NCBI GenBank assembly: GCA_027624675.1
Contig: JAQBTZ010000052.1
Span: 1-5,195, forward strand
Length of the DNA stretch: 5,195 bases
From: a bacterium
GTDB lineage: Bacteria; Patescibacteriota; WWE3; 2-01-FULL-39-13; JAQBTZ01
Reading direction: 5' to 3'
This document shows positions 4,748-5,195 of the stretch, one piece after another (position 1 is the first letter of the stretch; every line of letters begins with the position of its first letter). The notes under the pieces are model-generated. The model was not told where the DNA came from. It did no database searches and worked only from the letters and a program-made list of their open reading frames with translations. The position numbers and the translations under genes are program-made.

Positions 4748-4761
4748 TTTTTACTGCTATA
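4741..4761. repeat. Inverted repeat in the yraN-rlmN gap
   Basis: The arms TATAGCA (4741-4747) and TGCTATA (4755-4761) are perfect 7-bp complements with a 7-base spacer. The left arm overlaps the extended -10 of rlmN. As RNA it would be a weak AT-rich hairpin with no following T-run in the leftward direction, so it is a poor terminator for yraN; an operator is possible. Confidence 0.4.
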
Positions 4762-4775
4762 AGGCCATAACTAAC

Positions 4776-5126
4776 TTACATGGTCACGTTCTCAAAATAT
4801 TCAATCTTTGTAGGGTTTAGGGTGATTGAAACTATATCAAACTGATAATCTAGGTTTGTTAAGCTGTTCTGATCTCGAAACACCTCCGCAACTTTTATAA
4901 TCTTTTCAAGTTTTTTATAATCTACCGCTTCAAACGGAAATCCATAGTTATCATTTTTTCTTGTCTTTACCTCTACAAAGTGCAATTTGTTATTTAGATT
5001 TGTAACAATATCAATCTCACCCAACTTTTTGTATCTAAAATTTTTTACAACAAGTTTTTGCCCTAGCTTTTCTAAATACTCTAATGCCAACTGCTCGCCA
5101 TATTTACCAGTCTTCTGATTTTTCAT
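4776..5126 (-). CDS. yraN: YraN family (UPF0102) predicted nuclease-fold protein
   Basis: The 116-aa protein is full length for the YraN family, which has a restriction-endonuclease-like (Holliday-junction-resolvase-like) fold and no settled function. Visible family features are KTGKYGEQLALEYLEKLG (5-22), GEIDIV (36-41), LHFVEVKTRKN (48-58) and QFDIVSI (95-101). The Glu/Asp of GEIDIV and the E-V-K of VEVKTR form the expected E-D-ExK metal site. It overlaps the end of comM by ATGA and has no SD, so it is probably translated by coupling. The comM-yraN pairing is common in bacteria and points to a DNA-processing role, which is inference. Confidence 0.9.
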   Translation of the reverse strand: MKNQKTGKYGEQLALEYLEKLGQKLVVKNFRYKKLGEIDIVTNLNNKLHFVEVKTRKNDNYGFPFEAVDYKKLEKIIKVAEVFRDQNSLTNLDYQFDIVSITLNPTKIEYFENVTM

Positions 5127-5195
5127 AGCTTTCGGTACTGAATAGCCTCTGCTAAATGAGTCAATCCAATTTCATCTGTTGCACCTAAATCTGCT
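5123..5195 (-). CDS. comM: ComM (YifB) family AAA+ ATPase, last 23 residues
   Basis: The reverse strand at the right edge reads ADLGATDEIGLTHLAEAIQY then RKL and TGA. This matches the C-terminal end of ComM/YifB Mg-chelatase-like ATPases, which finish with 'ADL.....I...H..EAIQYR.L'. ComM is a hexameric helicase that helps integrate incoming DNA during natural transformation. Only the 3' end is in the window. Its stop overlaps the yraN start by ATGA, the usual sign of an operon. The identification rests on a short stretch and on the neighbouring yraN. Confidence 0.75.
   Translation of the reverse strand, partial: ADLGATDEIGLTHLAEAIQYRKL

Noticed and set aside
1..5195. CRISPR array, tRNA or rRNA genes, integrase or transposase
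   Set aside because: No regularly spaced repeats, cloverleaf-like sequence, rRNA segments or recombinase motifs were seen on either strand.

Overview
This is a low-GC bacterial window with short intergenic gaps. The right half is an ordinary housekeeping block and the left half is an accessory region. The lineage cannot be fixed from sequence alone. AT-richness, a small stand-alone ComEC-like metallo-hydrolase, a comM-yraN-rlmN cluster and many start codons with no Shine-Dalgarno (SD) sequence would fit a small-genome lineage such as Candidate Phyla Radiation (Patescibacteria), with moderate confidence. TGA is used as a stop in two ATGA gene overlaps, so the code looks standard rather than one in which UGA is reassigned.

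Layout, left to right. (1) 1-361, minus: 5' part of an AbiEi-like antitoxin/repressor gene, with a perfect 22-bp palindrome over its promoter and start codon. (2) 425-500: a small palindromic MITE-like repeat of the GTCATTGCGAG...GCAATCT type. (3) 541-1056, plus: a consensus-like promoter, a short leader with a hairpin and SD, then an orphan gene (best start 628) of clearly higher GC than its surroundings. (4) 1109-2619: a complete AbiE-type toxin-antitoxin operon (abiEi-abiEii, minus strand) with its own perfect consensus promoter. It is enclosed almost exactly by a 43-bp direct repeat, which is the promoter and first codons of the ComEC-like gene. The right copy is the real gene start; the left copy is a severed stub. 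(5) 2595-3527, plus: a membrane-anchored ComEC-like metallo-beta-lactamase-fold hydrolase with an unusual four-cysteine insertion. (6) 3535-3711, plus: a second copy of the promoter-leader seen at 541. Here it leads to an SD, a two-codon ORF (ATG AAT TAA) and a strong terminator: an independent short transcript or the remnant of a lost gene. (7) 3715-5195, minus: rlmN, yraN and the last codons of comM.

Three observations stand out. The abiE operon sits in the window as a cassette whose ends coincide with a duplicated gene start, suggesting insertion at, or recombination through, the comEC-like promoter. The same promoter and leader occurs twice, about 3 kb apart and in the same orientation. 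Several genes (both abiEi-like genes, the comEC-like gene, rlmN) have -10 boxes only 6-10 nt before the start codon and no SD, implying leaderless or near-leaderless mRNAs, and palindromes lie over three of these promoters. The SD-bearing leader is the exception.

Functionally, abiEi/abiEii should form a self-repressed toxin-antitoxin or phage-defence pair. comM and the ComEC-like protein are both related to DNA-uptake proteins. rlmN modifies rRNA and tRNA, and yraN is a conserved nuclease-fold protein.
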